From: Streptomyces pristinaespiralis
Lineage (GTDB): Bacteria > Actinomycetota > Actinomycetes > Streptomycetales > Streptomycetaceae
DNA length: 64,000 nt
Direction: 5' to 3'
Assembly (NCBI RefSeq): GCF_001278075.1
Contig: NZ_CP011340.1
Location: 4,340,001 to 4,404,000, forward strand
Part shown: positions 49,897 through 63,396 of the stretch, piece by piece
Layout: each line of letters opens with the position of its first letter
How positions within the stretch are numbered: the first letter of the stretch is position 1
The notes under the pieces: generated by a model
Told to the model about the DNA's origin: nothing
The model's input: the letters and a program-made list of their open reading frames with translations, nothing else
The model's database searches: none
Translations under genes and position numbers: made by a program

Positions 49897-50172
49897 TTAC
49901 TGCCAGGTGATGGAGTCGTTGGCGGCCTGCACGCCCGGGGCCACGACCTGCCACGTGATGGAATCGAGGACGGAGGCGTCGGGAGCCGGGCTCTGCCAGG
50001 TGATGGAACCGTCGGCCGGGACGGGTGCCGAGGTCTGCCAGGTGATGGAGGAGGAAATCTCCGAACCCGCACCGGGAGCCTCATTCGCCTGCGCCGGAGC
50101 GGCGGCGATCGCGAGACCGCCGATGACGAGGAAGAAAGCGCCTGCGGCGCGGAGCGCGGTGTTCTTCTTCAT
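49897..50172 (-). CDS. Secreted peptide with four SITWQ repeats
   Basis: A 91-aa protein with a Sec signal peptide (MKKNTALRAAGAFFLVIGG, hydrophobic core to AAPAQA, cleavage near residue 29). The mature part of about 62 aa is four copies of SITWQ separated by 10-11 variable, Pro/Ala-rich residues, the last copy forming the exact C-terminus. DNA repeats (ctgccaggtgatgga and close variants) start at about 49900, 49948, 49992 and 50035. No Cys. It is the first gene of the cluster operon. I do not recognise the family; a surface-active, adhesive or bait-like peptide, or a multi-core precursor, are possibilities. Confidence 0.75.
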   Translation of the reverse strand: MKKNTALRAAGAFFLVIGGLAIAAAPAQANEAPGAGSEISSSITWQTSAPVPADGSITWQSPAPDASVLDSITWQVVAPGVQAANDSITWQ

Positions 50173-50523
50173 GATTTCCCCCTACTGGACTTTCCGGGTT
50201 TTTGTTCCCGGCCCGTTTGCCTGTACGAGAAGACTGCCAGTGGGACAGGGGCGCCAGAAGGGAAAGCAGTGTCAGCTTGCTGCAGCCGCTCGTGCAGCAT
50301 GGTGCAGCGCCCGGAAACAGGCATGAAGGTGCCGGAAAGGAATCAGAGGGCACCCCGGCGAGAACGGGCGCGGGCGGCCCAGGAGTAAGCGGTGCGGCTC
50401 GGGGCGAGGGCCGGTCCCGGGCCCGGCCACGGGTGAGGGCGGGGCAGGCCACAGATCAAGGTGGGGCCGGCAACGGATCAGGCGGGAGCCGGGCCCCGGC
50501 GCTGAGCGCCGGGGGGAACAACG
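50173..50523. other. Regulatory gap upstream of the RiPP operon
   Basis: About 350 bp without a supported gene between the SITWQ gene and the tRNA-Ala terminator. It contains the direct-repeat site B (50277-50308). The main promoter of the minus-strand operon should be here, but I see no convincing -35/-10 pair. Confidence 0.4.
50277..50308. promoter_or_regulatory. Direct-repeat operator candidate, site B
   Basis: TTGCTGCAGC (50277-50286) and ATGGTGCAGC (50299-50308), starts 22 bp apart, match the pair at 35605-35635. The first unit with its flank agrees at 14 of 16 bases with site A (GNCAGC-NTGCTGCAGC). It is about 100-135 bp upstream of the SITWQ start codon. Confidence 0.5.
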
Positions 50524-50563
50524 AAGAGGTCCCCCGACCGGCTTCCCGGTCGGGGGACCTCTT
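50524..50563 (-). terminator. Terminator of tRNA-Ala
   Basis: Perfect 18-bp stem, AAGAGGTCCCCCGACCGG (50524-50541) with CCGGTCGGGGGACCTCTT (50546-50563), loop CTTC, directly after the tRNA 3' end. Confidence 0.85.
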
Positions 50564-50570
50564 CATGCTG

Positions 50571-50643
50571 TGGAGCCTAGGGGAGTCGAACCCCTGACAT
50601 CTGCCATGCAAAGACAGCGCTCTACCAACTGAGCTAAGGCCCC
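50571..50643 (-). tRNA. tRNA-Ala (TGC)
   Basis: 73-nt tRNA: acceptor GGGGCCT/AGGCTCC plus A, D arm GCTCAGTTGGTAGAGC, anticodon arm CTGTC-TTTGCAT-GGCAG (anticodon TGC), T arm AGGGGTTCGACTCCCCT. The acceptor first pair is G-C with a G-U at position 4, normal. CCA is not encoded. It lies beside the right edge of the RiPP cluster and could have served as an integration point, but no partial duplicate was seen. Confidence 0.96.
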
Positions 50644-50832
50644 GGAACGACGGAAGGGCCGTGGACAACCGTGCCCCGGCAACCGCCGTGCACAAGAGTA
50701 CCGGGTCACCCCCGTGATCCTGCAAAAAAATCGGGGTTCCGGCCGGGACTCCCCGTCACCGACCACGCTCCGTAAGATGCAGCACAAGGTTCGCAGCAGC
50801 GAAGCCGCTTGGGGAAGCGATGGGGAGACGCA

Positions 50833-51381
50833 ATGGACGCAGCGCAGCAGGAAACGACCGCAAGAGCCAGGGAACTGCAGCGCAGCTGGTACGGGGAGCC
50901 CCTCGGGGCTCTCTTCCGTCGTCTCATCGATGACCTGGGGCTCAACCAGGCCCGACTCGCCGGCGTCCTCGGGCTCTCGGCTCCGATGCTTTCCCAGCTG
51001 ATGAGCGGCCAGCGGGCCAAGATCGGTAACCCGGCGGTGGTCCAACGCGTCCAGGCCCTCCAGGAATTGGCCGGTCAGGTGGCCGACGGCAGCGTGAGTG
51101 CCGTGGAGGCGACCGCGCGGATGGACGAGATCAAGAAGTCGCAGGGCGGCTCGGTCCTCACCAGCACCAACCCGTCGACCAGCGGCACGGGGGCGCCGAC
51201 GGTCCGTCGCGTGGTGCGTGAGATCCAGTCCCTGCTGCGCTCCGTCGCGGCGGCGGGCGACATCATCGATGCGGCGGACTCGCTCGCCCCGACGCACCCG
51301 GAGCTGGCAGAGTTCCTCCGGGTGTACGGCGCCGGGCGCACGGCCGACGCGGTCTCGCACTTCGAGTCGCACCAGAGCTGA
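50833..51381 (+). CDS. Helix-turn-helix DNA-binding protein
   Basis: A 182-aa protein. An HTH at about 25-60 reads LIDDLGLNQARLAGVLGLSA then PMLSQLMSGQRAKIGN, similar to XRE-type repressors. The middle is helical (VQRVQALQELAGQVADGSVS) and the C-terminus again helical. The ATG at 50833 follows GGGGAG. It sits 49 bp upstream of a Ser/Thr kinase gene in the same direction, an arrangement kept in streptomycetes near oriC, so the kinase may regulate it. Targets are unknown. Confidence 0.85.
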   Translation: MDAAQQETTARARELQRSWYGEPLGALFRRLIDDLGLNQARLAGVLGLSAPMLSQLMSGQRAKIGNPAVVQRVQALQELAGQVADGSVSAVEATARMDEIKKSQGGSVLTSTNPSTSGTGAPTVRRVVREIQSLLRSVAAAGDIIDAADSLAPTHPELAEFLRVYGAGRTADAVSHFESHQS

Positions 51382-51430
51382 ACGAGGCGGGCAGTCGCCT
51401 CCATGAGGAACGGGGAGCTGGCGCAGCGCA

Positions 51431-52771
<1,341 letters not shown>

Positions 52772-52947
52772 TTCCGCGCCCCCGTCCTACGGACGCCCGG
52801 CAGGAGCCGTGTTGCCCTGTCCTGTGGTCGCCGGACGGTTCTTCGGCTCCCCGCCAACGGTCGACGGACACAGCCTCGCCGGCCAGGGGCCGTGCGGCCG
52901 CCGGCGGGTCGCCGCAGGCCGGTGACGCCCACCCGGCGGGCCGGAGG

Positions 52948-54357
52948 CTACTGCCCCGGCGGGGGCCCGTACTGCCCGTACCCGTAGCCCTGGGCGGGTC
53001 CGTGCCCCACGCCCTGACCCGGTCCCTGTGGGCCGCCCTGGACCGGCACGGAGAAGACGGCCTGCGCCGCTTCCTCCGGCGCCCGGCGCCGTGCCAGCAG
53101 CGTCCAGACGCCGAGCCCGAGCACCAGCACGGTCCCCGCTCCGATCCCGGCGGCCGCGACGACCATCATCGTGTCGCTCTTGGCCGCTTCCTCGGCGCTC
53201 GCACCGCTCTCCGCGGCCGCCTGATCGTCGTCCGTGACACGGAAGTCACCGGCCGGCCCGGCGTACGCGGGCGCCGCCTTCGCATTCCCCTTGACGTTCA
53301 CGCGGAGCGTCAGGGGGACGGCGTCGCTCCCGTACGCCTCCTCGATCTCCGGGCTGAGCGTGACCGAGAGGTAGTACCAGCCGGCGAACCGCATGGCGCT
53401 GGTGGCGTCGGCGGAGCTGTAGCGGTTCTCGTACGCCACGGGAGCCAGCGGGTCCAGCGAGATCGACTTCTGCTTGCCGTCGTAGTACATGCCCGACTCG
53501 TCGTCGACGAAGCCCCTCGCCGGGTTGTACAGGGCGAGCACCAGGGCGTTGGTGACGCTCTTCGTCGCGTCGCCACTGGGGCTGTTGGCCAGGTCGGCTC
53601 CGGCGAAGAGCTGCTGGCCCCAGTCGACGGGCACCCGGTAGAAGAGCGTCTCGCCAGGCTTGATGCTGTCCTGCCATTCGCCCTGCTTCAGACTGGTCGA
53701 GTCGTGGAAGCTCGTGCCCCCGTGGCGCTGCTGCGGACCACCGGCCGGCGCCGCGGGCGACGCGGAGGGCCAGTTCTCGGGAGCCGCGGTGGGCCCTGCC
53801 GACTTCAGCGCCGGTTCGGAGGCGAAGCGCAGCTCCACGTCCCACGGCTCGGGCGTCGACCCAGCGTCCGAGTCCCGCTCCAGGAGCACGTAGTACGCCC
53901 CCGCCTCCTGGCAGCTGCTGCTGTCCTTCTCGATCCTGCGACTCGCGTAATCGGCCACCGGCCTGGCGTAGGCGGCCGACCCGAACCTGGCCTCGCCGTC
54001 ACTGCACTCGGTGCCCGAGGTGTCCTCGATGGATACCTTGAGCTCGTCCGCGTAGGTGACCTTGGTGCCCAGCCGGGGGACCGCGACCGCCGACACATAG
54101 GCGTTGGACCGGGCGTCCAGGTCGATGCGGTAGTAGCGCTTCTCACCCGGCTCGATCGAGTCCTTGTACACCGAACCGGCCGTCAGCCGCGGGCCGTTGA
54201 TGTTGACGGGTGTGCCCTTCACCGGCTTGGCCCCGGTGTCGAAGACGTAGGGGCTCGGCCTGCCCGCCGCCCACGACTGCCCCGGCAGCGCCGCCACCGC
54301 GCACAACGCCGCCGCCCCGGCCAGCGCCACCCGGGCCCTGCCGCGCTGCCTCTTCAC
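52948..54357 (-). CDS. Secreted, C-terminally membrane-anchored protein
   Basis: A 469-aa protein. The N-terminus VKRQRGRARVALAGAAALCA and AALPGQSWA give a signal peptide. Two similar extracellular domains follow (YKDSIEPGEKRYYRIDL at about 60-76; WQDSIKPGETLFYRVPVDWG at about 220-240), then a membrane helix (MMVVAAAGIGAGTVLVLGLG) and a Gly/Gln/Pro tail in the cytoplasm. The repeated PGEKxYYR pattern recalls pre-peptidase C-terminal-like domains. The GTG at 54357 has AAGGAG upstream and fits the signal peptide. The protein is well conserved in streptomycetes near the kinase genes; function is unknown. Confidence 0.8.
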   Translation of the reverse strand: MKRQRGRARVALAGAAALCAVAALPGQSWAAGRPSPYVFDTGAKPVKGTPVNINGPRLTAGSVYKDSIEPGEKRYYRIDLDARSNAYVSAVAVPRLGTKVTYADELKVSIEDTSGTECSDGEARFGSAAYARPVADYASRRIEKDSSSCQEAGAYYVLLERDSDAGSTPEPWDVELRFASEPALKSAGPTAAPENWPSASPAAPAGGPQQRHGGTSFHDSTSLKQGEWQDSIKPGETLFYRVPVDWGQQLFAGADLANSPSGDATKSVTNALVLALYNPARGFVDDESGMYYDGKQKSISLDPLAPVAYENRYSSADATSAMRFAGWYYLSVTLSPEIEEAYGSDAVPLTLRVNVKGNAKAAPAYAGPAGDFRVTDDDQAAAESGASAEEAAKSDTMMVVAAAGIGAGTVLVLGLGVWTLLARRRAPEEAAQAVFSVPVQGGPQGPGQGVGHGPAQGYGYGQYGPPPGQ

Positions 54358-54700
54358 GCGCTTCTCCTTGTGGTCGATGGGTCCGCCGGGTAGCCGGGCG
54401 GGTTGGGGCCGCCGTGCTCCTCGCCGCACCAGGAACGACACCACGGCCGGGCCTGGACGGCCGCGCCGCCCGGCACCACGCGACCGTGGCCCGGACCATC
54501 CTGCCCCGGACTCCGCTCCGCTGTCTGCGCGTGCGGGCGAATCGTCCCCGTTGTCCGCTGCCCCGACGGACCGAGCGACCCACACTTCGCTACAGCAAGC
54601 AATTCATTCGCATAAGCGAAATCCAGTGGGTCCCGTCACGGTCGATGACGTGCGGTGGCCTTCCCTCGGACAGCGGCACCCGTACCCCGGGACAGCACAG
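54358..54700. other. Intergenic region with a short inverted repeat
   Basis: A 343-bp region upstream of the secreted-protein gene on the minus strand. TTCGC-ATAA-GCGAA (54607-54620) lies in its most AT-rich part and may be a promoter or operator. No supported ORF. Confidence 0.35.
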
Positions 54701-54728
54701 AGCCCCGGCCGCTACGGCGGCCGGGGCT
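54701..54728 (-). terminator. Terminator after DLW-39 gene
   Basis: Perfect 12-bp stem AGCCCCGGCCGC (54701-54712) with GCGGCCGGGGCT (54717-54728), loop TACG. Confidence 0.8.
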
Positions 54729-54750
54729 CATGTCCAGGAAACGCTGCGTC

Positions 54751-54885
54751 TCACACACCCGAACCTGCGGGCACGGAGTCGGTCGCCTCCGTCCACAGAT
54801 CCTGCTCGGCGCGATCCGCCTGGATCTGGCGGTACACGAGGAGCCCGCCGATGGCGGCCAGTGCGACCAGGAGAAGCTTCTTCAC
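54751..54885 (-). CDS. DLW-39 family small membrane protein
   Basis: A 44-aa peptide, VKKLLLVALAAIGGLLVYRQ followed by IQADRAEQDLWTEATDSVPA. A single membrane helix (about 3-18) and the DLW motif define the small family found next to gyrA in streptomycetes. GTG at 54885 is used because of the conserved VKKLL start. No activity is known. Confidence 0.85.
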   Translation of the reverse strand: MKKLLLVALAAIGGLLVYRQIQADRAEQDLWTEATDSVPAGSGV

Positions 54886-55236
54886 CGCGCGACCTCGTCT
54901 TTCCTTGACGTATGAGGACTTCTGGCGCCCGACTATACACACCGACCGATACCGATCGGTGACCTACGCCCGGCGGCACCGGCGGCACCCCAACTCGCGC
55001 AGCACACAAAGCGCCGGCGCGGCGGAGATTCTCCGCCGGGCCCGTCGTCGCTGTGGGACTGACAGCATTCGGACCTGATCTCGCCCAGCGACTTCTCCAG
55101 GGTGCCGGAGATCGCTCAGACGCGACGCGACGGTCGGTCCAAGCGACTCAGTGCCGGTGCCCGGTGCCTTGGAGCACGGTTCAAAAGACGTCACGCGGAC
55201 GCCTGTCGTGTGATCAAGCATGAGGTGATCGACGCC
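54886..55236. other. Intergenic region between DLW-39 and the orphan gene
   Basis: A 351-bp divergent gap. On the minus strand TATAGT (54936-54931) could be a -10 element for DLW-39, and ACCGATCGGT (54951-54960) is a perfect palindrome beside it. No ORF on either strand has a ribosome site and coherent composition. Confidence 0.35.
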
Positions 55237-55542
55237 ATGAGCTACTTCATGTACGACGTCATGGGCGGGACGATTGATGCCCCTGACCCGCGGACCGTGC
55301 GGCAGGTTCTGGACGGCCTGGCGCAGGCCGACGACGAGCATCCTGATGTGTCGATGTCACACGAGTCCGGCTGGTCCCTCAGCGCCTTCGCCAGTGGCCT
55401 CCTGCTGTGGGAGAACACCGGGCACGACTCGGTGATCCCGGCTCTGATGCGCGCGGTCGGCCGCGAGGAAGTCCTGCGACTCTTCGGACTCCTCGCCGCC
55501 GGCGACATCGCCGCGATCGAGACACTGCCCTGGCGAAGATGA
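55237..55542 (+). CDS. Hypothetical protein, 101 aa
   Basis: I do not recognise this family. It is a small protein, MSYFMYDVMGGTIDAPDPRT, with an acidic middle (LDGLAQADDEHPDVSMSHES) and a Leu-rich helical end (EEVLRLFGLLAAGDIAAIET). No signal peptide or membrane helix. The ATG at 55237 follows GAGGTGATC at a suitable distance; longer in-frame starts upstream lack support. It is isolated between DLW-39 and tRNA-Ile, a place where lineage-specific genes are common. Confidence 0.6.
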   Translation: MSYFMYDVMGGTIDAPDPRTVRQVLDGLAQADDEHPDVSMSHESGWSLSAFASGLLLWENTGHDSVIPALMRAVGREEVLRLFGLLAAGDIAAIETLPWRR

Positions 55543-55743
55543 AGGGCCACCCGCCCGCGAGCGAGGCCGGCACAGCCGGAAACCCGGAGCGGGTCGAAGA
55601 CGCGAGCGTCAGGGCCGTGCGAGCCCGCGGAGGCGAGCCGGCTTCTCCACACCCGTTGTGGAAGAAGACCAGCCAGAGGCGGCAGTCGCGCCCGCCGACC
55701 TTCCGAAAGATCCGTTCCTCGGCCGAGGAAGGCCGTGGACGCA

Positions 55744-55777
55744 GAAGAACCCCGGTCGAATTTGACCGGGGTTCTTC
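55744..55777 (-). terminator. Terminator of tRNA-Ile
   Basis: Perfect 14-bp stem GAAGAACCCCGGTC (55744-55757) with GACCGGGGTTCTTC (55764-55777), loop GAATTT. Confidence 0.85.
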
Positions 55778-55783
55778 GTACTG

Positions 55784-55857
55784 TGGGGCTAACAGGATTT
55801 GAACCTGTGGCCTCATCCTTATCAGGGATGCGCTCTAACCAACTGAGCTATAGCCCC
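55784..55857 (-). tRNA. tRNA-Ile (GAT)
   Basis: 74-nt tRNA: acceptor GGGGCTA/TAGCCCC plus A, D arm GCTCAGTTGGTTAGAGC, anticodon arm CATCC-CTGATAA-GGATG (anticodon GAT), T arm ACAGGTTCAAATCCTGT. CCA is not encoded. Confidence 0.97.
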
Positions 55858-55881
55858 GCCGCGCTGCGCGCTGACCTCTGA

Positions 55882-55910
55882 AGATTAGCGCACACGCGGT
55901 GCAGCGCCAA
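55882..55910 (-). promoter_or_regulatory. Promoter of tRNA-Ile
   Basis: TTGGCG (-35, 55910-55905) and TAATCT (-10, 55887-55882) with a 17-bp spacer, reading toward the tRNA. The -10 box and flank GCTAATCTTC recur before tRNA-Leu. Confidence 0.65.
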
Positions 55911-55939
55911 AATCGGAATCCGAGGACCCCTCCGCGGCG

Positions 55940-56605
55940 CTACTCGTCCTCTGCGAGCGTGAGCTCGACACCGCCCACAAAACCGGCGGAGAGGTTGTAG
56001 ATGAACGCTCCGAGCGTCGCCAGCGCTGTGGCGAGCACCACATCGATCACCGCGATCACCGACGTGAAGATGAGCACCCGCGGCAGCGACAGGAACGACT
56101 GGAGGTCGAATCCGTTGCTCTCGTTCGAGCCGGTCGCCTCACTGATCGTCCCGCCGACGGTCGAGAAGACGCCCATCGCGTCCATGACCATCCACAGCAC
56201 CGCGGCCGCGACCACGGTGCACACGCCGAGCGCGATGGACAGCAGGAAGCTGACCTTCATCACCGACCACGGGTCGGCCTTCGCCACCCGCAGCCGCGCC
56301 TTGCGCGTACGCGGCGTCGTACGGGCCCCTGTGCGCGGCCTGCGCACCGCGGCACCCGAACCCGCGCCGGCCGGCTGGGCAGGCTGCTGCTGGCCGCCCT
56401 GGGTCCCGCCGGGCGACGGGTACGCCTGCGGAGGGTGGTACGGCTGGCCGGCCTGCTGAGGGGCAGGCTGCTCGCCGCCAAACATCTGGTACGGGGGCTG
56501 CTGCCCCCGGGTGTCCGTCACTGTGGCCCCCTGGGAGTCCGCGGCAGGGCCACGGGCACCGTTCGCTCCGGATGCTGCCGGTCCGGCGCCCGTGGCTCCA
56601 CTCAC
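55940..56605 (-). CDS. DUF3566 family membrane protein
   Basis: A 221-aa protein. The first 105 residues are Gly/Pro/Gln-rich and disordered. The DUF3566 domain has ARLRVAKADPWSVMKVSFLL and two membrane helices (SIALGVCTVVAAAVLWMVMD and FTSVIAVIDVVLATALATLG). It lies immediately after gyrA (3 bp gap), a conserved actinobacterial order. Mycobacterial relatives (CwsA-neighbour, Rv0007 type) are linked with division, but no activity is established. GTG start at 56605. Confidence 0.88.
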   Translation of the reverse strand: MSGATGAGPAASGANGARGPAADSQGATVTDTRGQQPPYQMFGGEQPAPQQAGQPYHPPQAYPSPGGTQGGQQQPAQPAGAGSGAAVRRPRTGARTTPRTRKARLRVAKADPWSVMKVSFLLSIALGVCTVVAAAVLWMVMDAMGVFSTVGGTISEATGSNESNGFDLQSFLSLPRVLIFTSVIAVIDVVLATALATLGAFIYNLSAGFVGGVELTLAEDE

Positions 56606-56608
56606 GCT

Positions 56609-59233
<2,625 letters not shown>

Positions 59234-59274
59234 TGCTGGTCTTCAGTCCTTTCGTACGGTCAGCTGAGACCGAC

Positions 59275-61654
<2,380 letters not shown>

Positions 61655-62215
61655 TCAGCCGTACGTGTCCCCGGGACCCGTGCTTCCCGGTGCCCGCAAG
61701 GGTCCGAACCGGCGCGCGGGCCCTTGCGGACCGAGCACCTTGATCGCGCGGACGGTCCCGTGCCCGAGGTCCTCGTTGAGCCGGGCGACCAGGCGCGGAG
61801 CCAGCAGCCGCAGCTGGGTGGCCCACGCCGTCGAGTCGCACTGCACGGTCAGCAGACGCTCGTCCGGAGCCTCGTCGTACCGCAGCGGGACACAGTGGTT
61901 GGCCAGGTCCTCGCCCACGATCTGCGGCCAGCGGCCCATCACCCCGCCCACGGCGGCCGGCGTCTCCCAGCCGCGCTCGGTGATCAGCCGGTTGATCGCC
62001 GCACCCAGCGGCAACGGATCGCGCCCGTCGGCCCGGGCTCCGGACCGCAGCCCACCACCCCGCCTGGCCTGTTTCTTCTGCTGCGCCGCCGCACCGCGGG
62101 CCTTGGCCTGCTCCTTCGCGGCGCGCAGCGCCACGCGTGCCAGGTCCACACCGGAGGACTCTCCCGCGCCCGTCGGCCCGGCGTCCGCCGGCTTCTCACC
62201 GCGCTCGCCGGTCAT
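61655..62215 (-). CDS. DUF721 (DciA-like) family protein
   Basis: A 186-aa protein with a charged, Ala/Lys-rich N-terminus ([20 protein letters not shown]) and a C-terminal DUF721 domain ([50 protein letters not shown]). DUF721 contains DciA, the bacterial helicase operator that replaced DnaC in many phyla; the actinobacterial recF-neighbour form is thought to play the same role. The ATG at 62215 overlaps the recF stop (ATGA). It belongs to the dnaA-dnaN-gnd-recF operon order. Confidence 0.9.
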   Translation of the reverse strand: MTGERGEKPADAGPTGAGESSGVDLARVALRAAKEQAKARGAAAQQKKQARRGGGLRSGARADGRDPLPLGAAINRLITERGWETPAAVGGVMGRWPQIVGEDLANHCVPLRYDEAPDERLLTVQCDSTAWATQLRLLAPRLVARLNEDLGHGTVRAIKVLGPQGPARRFGPLRAPGSTGPGDTYG

Positions 62216-63339
62216 ACGCGCTGCACCGTCCCGCCCGACACCTCGTAGCGGGCGCCCGCCAGCACGGCGGGGACGTCGTCGTCCACGGCCGCGGTCACCA
62301 GCACCTGTTCGCCCGGAGCCACCAGTTCGGCCAGCCGCTCCCGGCGCCGGGCGTCCAACTCCGCGAAGACGTCGTCGAGGACCAGCACGGGTTCGTTGCC
62401 CTCGGCCCGCAGCAGGTCGTAGGAGGCCAGTCGCAGCGCCAGCGCGTAGGACCAGGACTCGCCGTGGCTCGCGTATCCCTTGGCGGGCAGTTGCCCCAGC
62501 TTCAGGATCAGTTCGTCACGATGGGGACCGACCAGGGTCACGCCGCGCTCGATCTCCTGCTTGCGCACCTCGGCCAGTGCCGCCGTCAGCTGCTCGAACA
62601 GCGCTTCGCGGCCGTGCGCCTGGTCCATGGGGCCCGCCGACGACCGGTACTCGAGCGCGACGGGACCGCCTCCCGGTGCGAGCGCCTCGTACGCCTTGTC
62701 GGCCAGCGGCTGCAGGGCGGCGATCAGGTCGAGCCGCTGGGCAGTCACCTCGGCGCCCGCGCGCGCCAGGTGCTGGTCCCAGACATCGAGGGTGGACAGG
62801 TCCATGCCACGGCCACCGTGCCGCCGCGCCATGGCCGCCGACTTCAGCAGCGTGTTGCGCTGCTTCAGCACCCGCTCGTAGTCGGAGCGCACGGCCGCCA
62901 TGCGCGGCGAGCGTGCCGTGACCAGTTCGTCGAGGAAACGCCGGCGCTCTCCCGGATCACCCTTGACCAGCGACAGATCCTCGGGGGCGAAGAGCACCGT
63001 CCGCACTATGCCGAGCACGTCGCGCGGCCTGACCTGCGACGACCTGTTGATCCTGGCGCGGTTGGCCCGGCCGGGATTGAGTTCGAGCTCGACCAGCTGC
63101 GAGCGCTCCCCCTGGGTCACGGCAGCCCGGATCACTGCCCGGTCGGCGCCCATCCGTACCAGCGGCGCATCGGAGGAGACGCGGTGGCTGGCGAGCGTGG
63201 CGAGGTAGCCGACGGCCTCGACGAGATTCGTCTTGCCCTGTCCGTTCGCCCCCACGAAAGCGGTGACGCCCGGATCGAGAGGGACCTCGACCCGGGCGTA
63301 CGAGCGGAAGTCGGCCAGCGACAGATGCGTGACGTGCAT
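62212..63339 (-). CDS. recF: DNA replication and repair protein RecF
   Basis: A 375-aa SMC-like ATPase. N-terminal [20 protein letters not shown], Walker [16 protein letters not shown] (about 30-44), the [11 protein letters not shown] region, and C-terminal signature plus Walker [20 protein letters not shown] (about 320-338). It loads RecA on gapped DNA with RecO and RecR. ATG at 63339 is the conserved start; an upstream in-frame ATG would add a poor N-terminus. Followed by the overlapping DUF721 gene. Confidence 0.97.
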   Translation of the reverse strand: MHVTHLSLADFRSYARVEVPLDPGVTAFVGANGQGKTNLVEAVGYLATLASHRVSSDAPLVRMGADRAVIRAAVTQGERSQLVELELNPGRANRARINRSSQVRPRDVLGIVRTVLFAPEDLSLVKGDPGERRRFLDELVTARSPRMAAVRSDYERVLKQRNTLLKSAAMARRHGGRGMDLSTLDVWDQHLARAGAEVTAQRLDLIAALQPLADKAYEALAPGGGPVALEYRSSAGPMDQAHGREALFEQLTAALAEVRKQEIERGVTLVGPHRDELILKLGQLPAKGYASHGESWSYALALRLASYDLLRAEGNEPVLVLDDVFAELDARRRERLAELVAPGEQVLVTAAVDDDVPAVLAGARYEVSGGTVQRV

Positions 63340-63396
63340 GGTGTGCGCCGACCTTCCCCCGGCATGGCTGTGCACTTCTGATGCACAGCCTGTGGA

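Noticed and set aside
50524..50563. Perfect 18-bp inverted repeat as a mobile-element end
   Set aside because: Its position directly after the tRNA 3' end and its small loop fit a terminator, and similar stems follow tRNA-Ile and pknB.
50661..50670. GTGGACAACC upstream of tRNA-Ala as a DnaA box
   Set aside because: It has CGTGGACAA, one mismatch, in isolation from other boxes; not counted.
54941..54960. ACCGACCGAT-ACCGATCGGT, resembling the paa palindrome
   Set aside because: It shares the first 10 bases but has a 2-bp longer spacing and different symmetry; it is more likely a local palindrome near the DLW-39 promoter.
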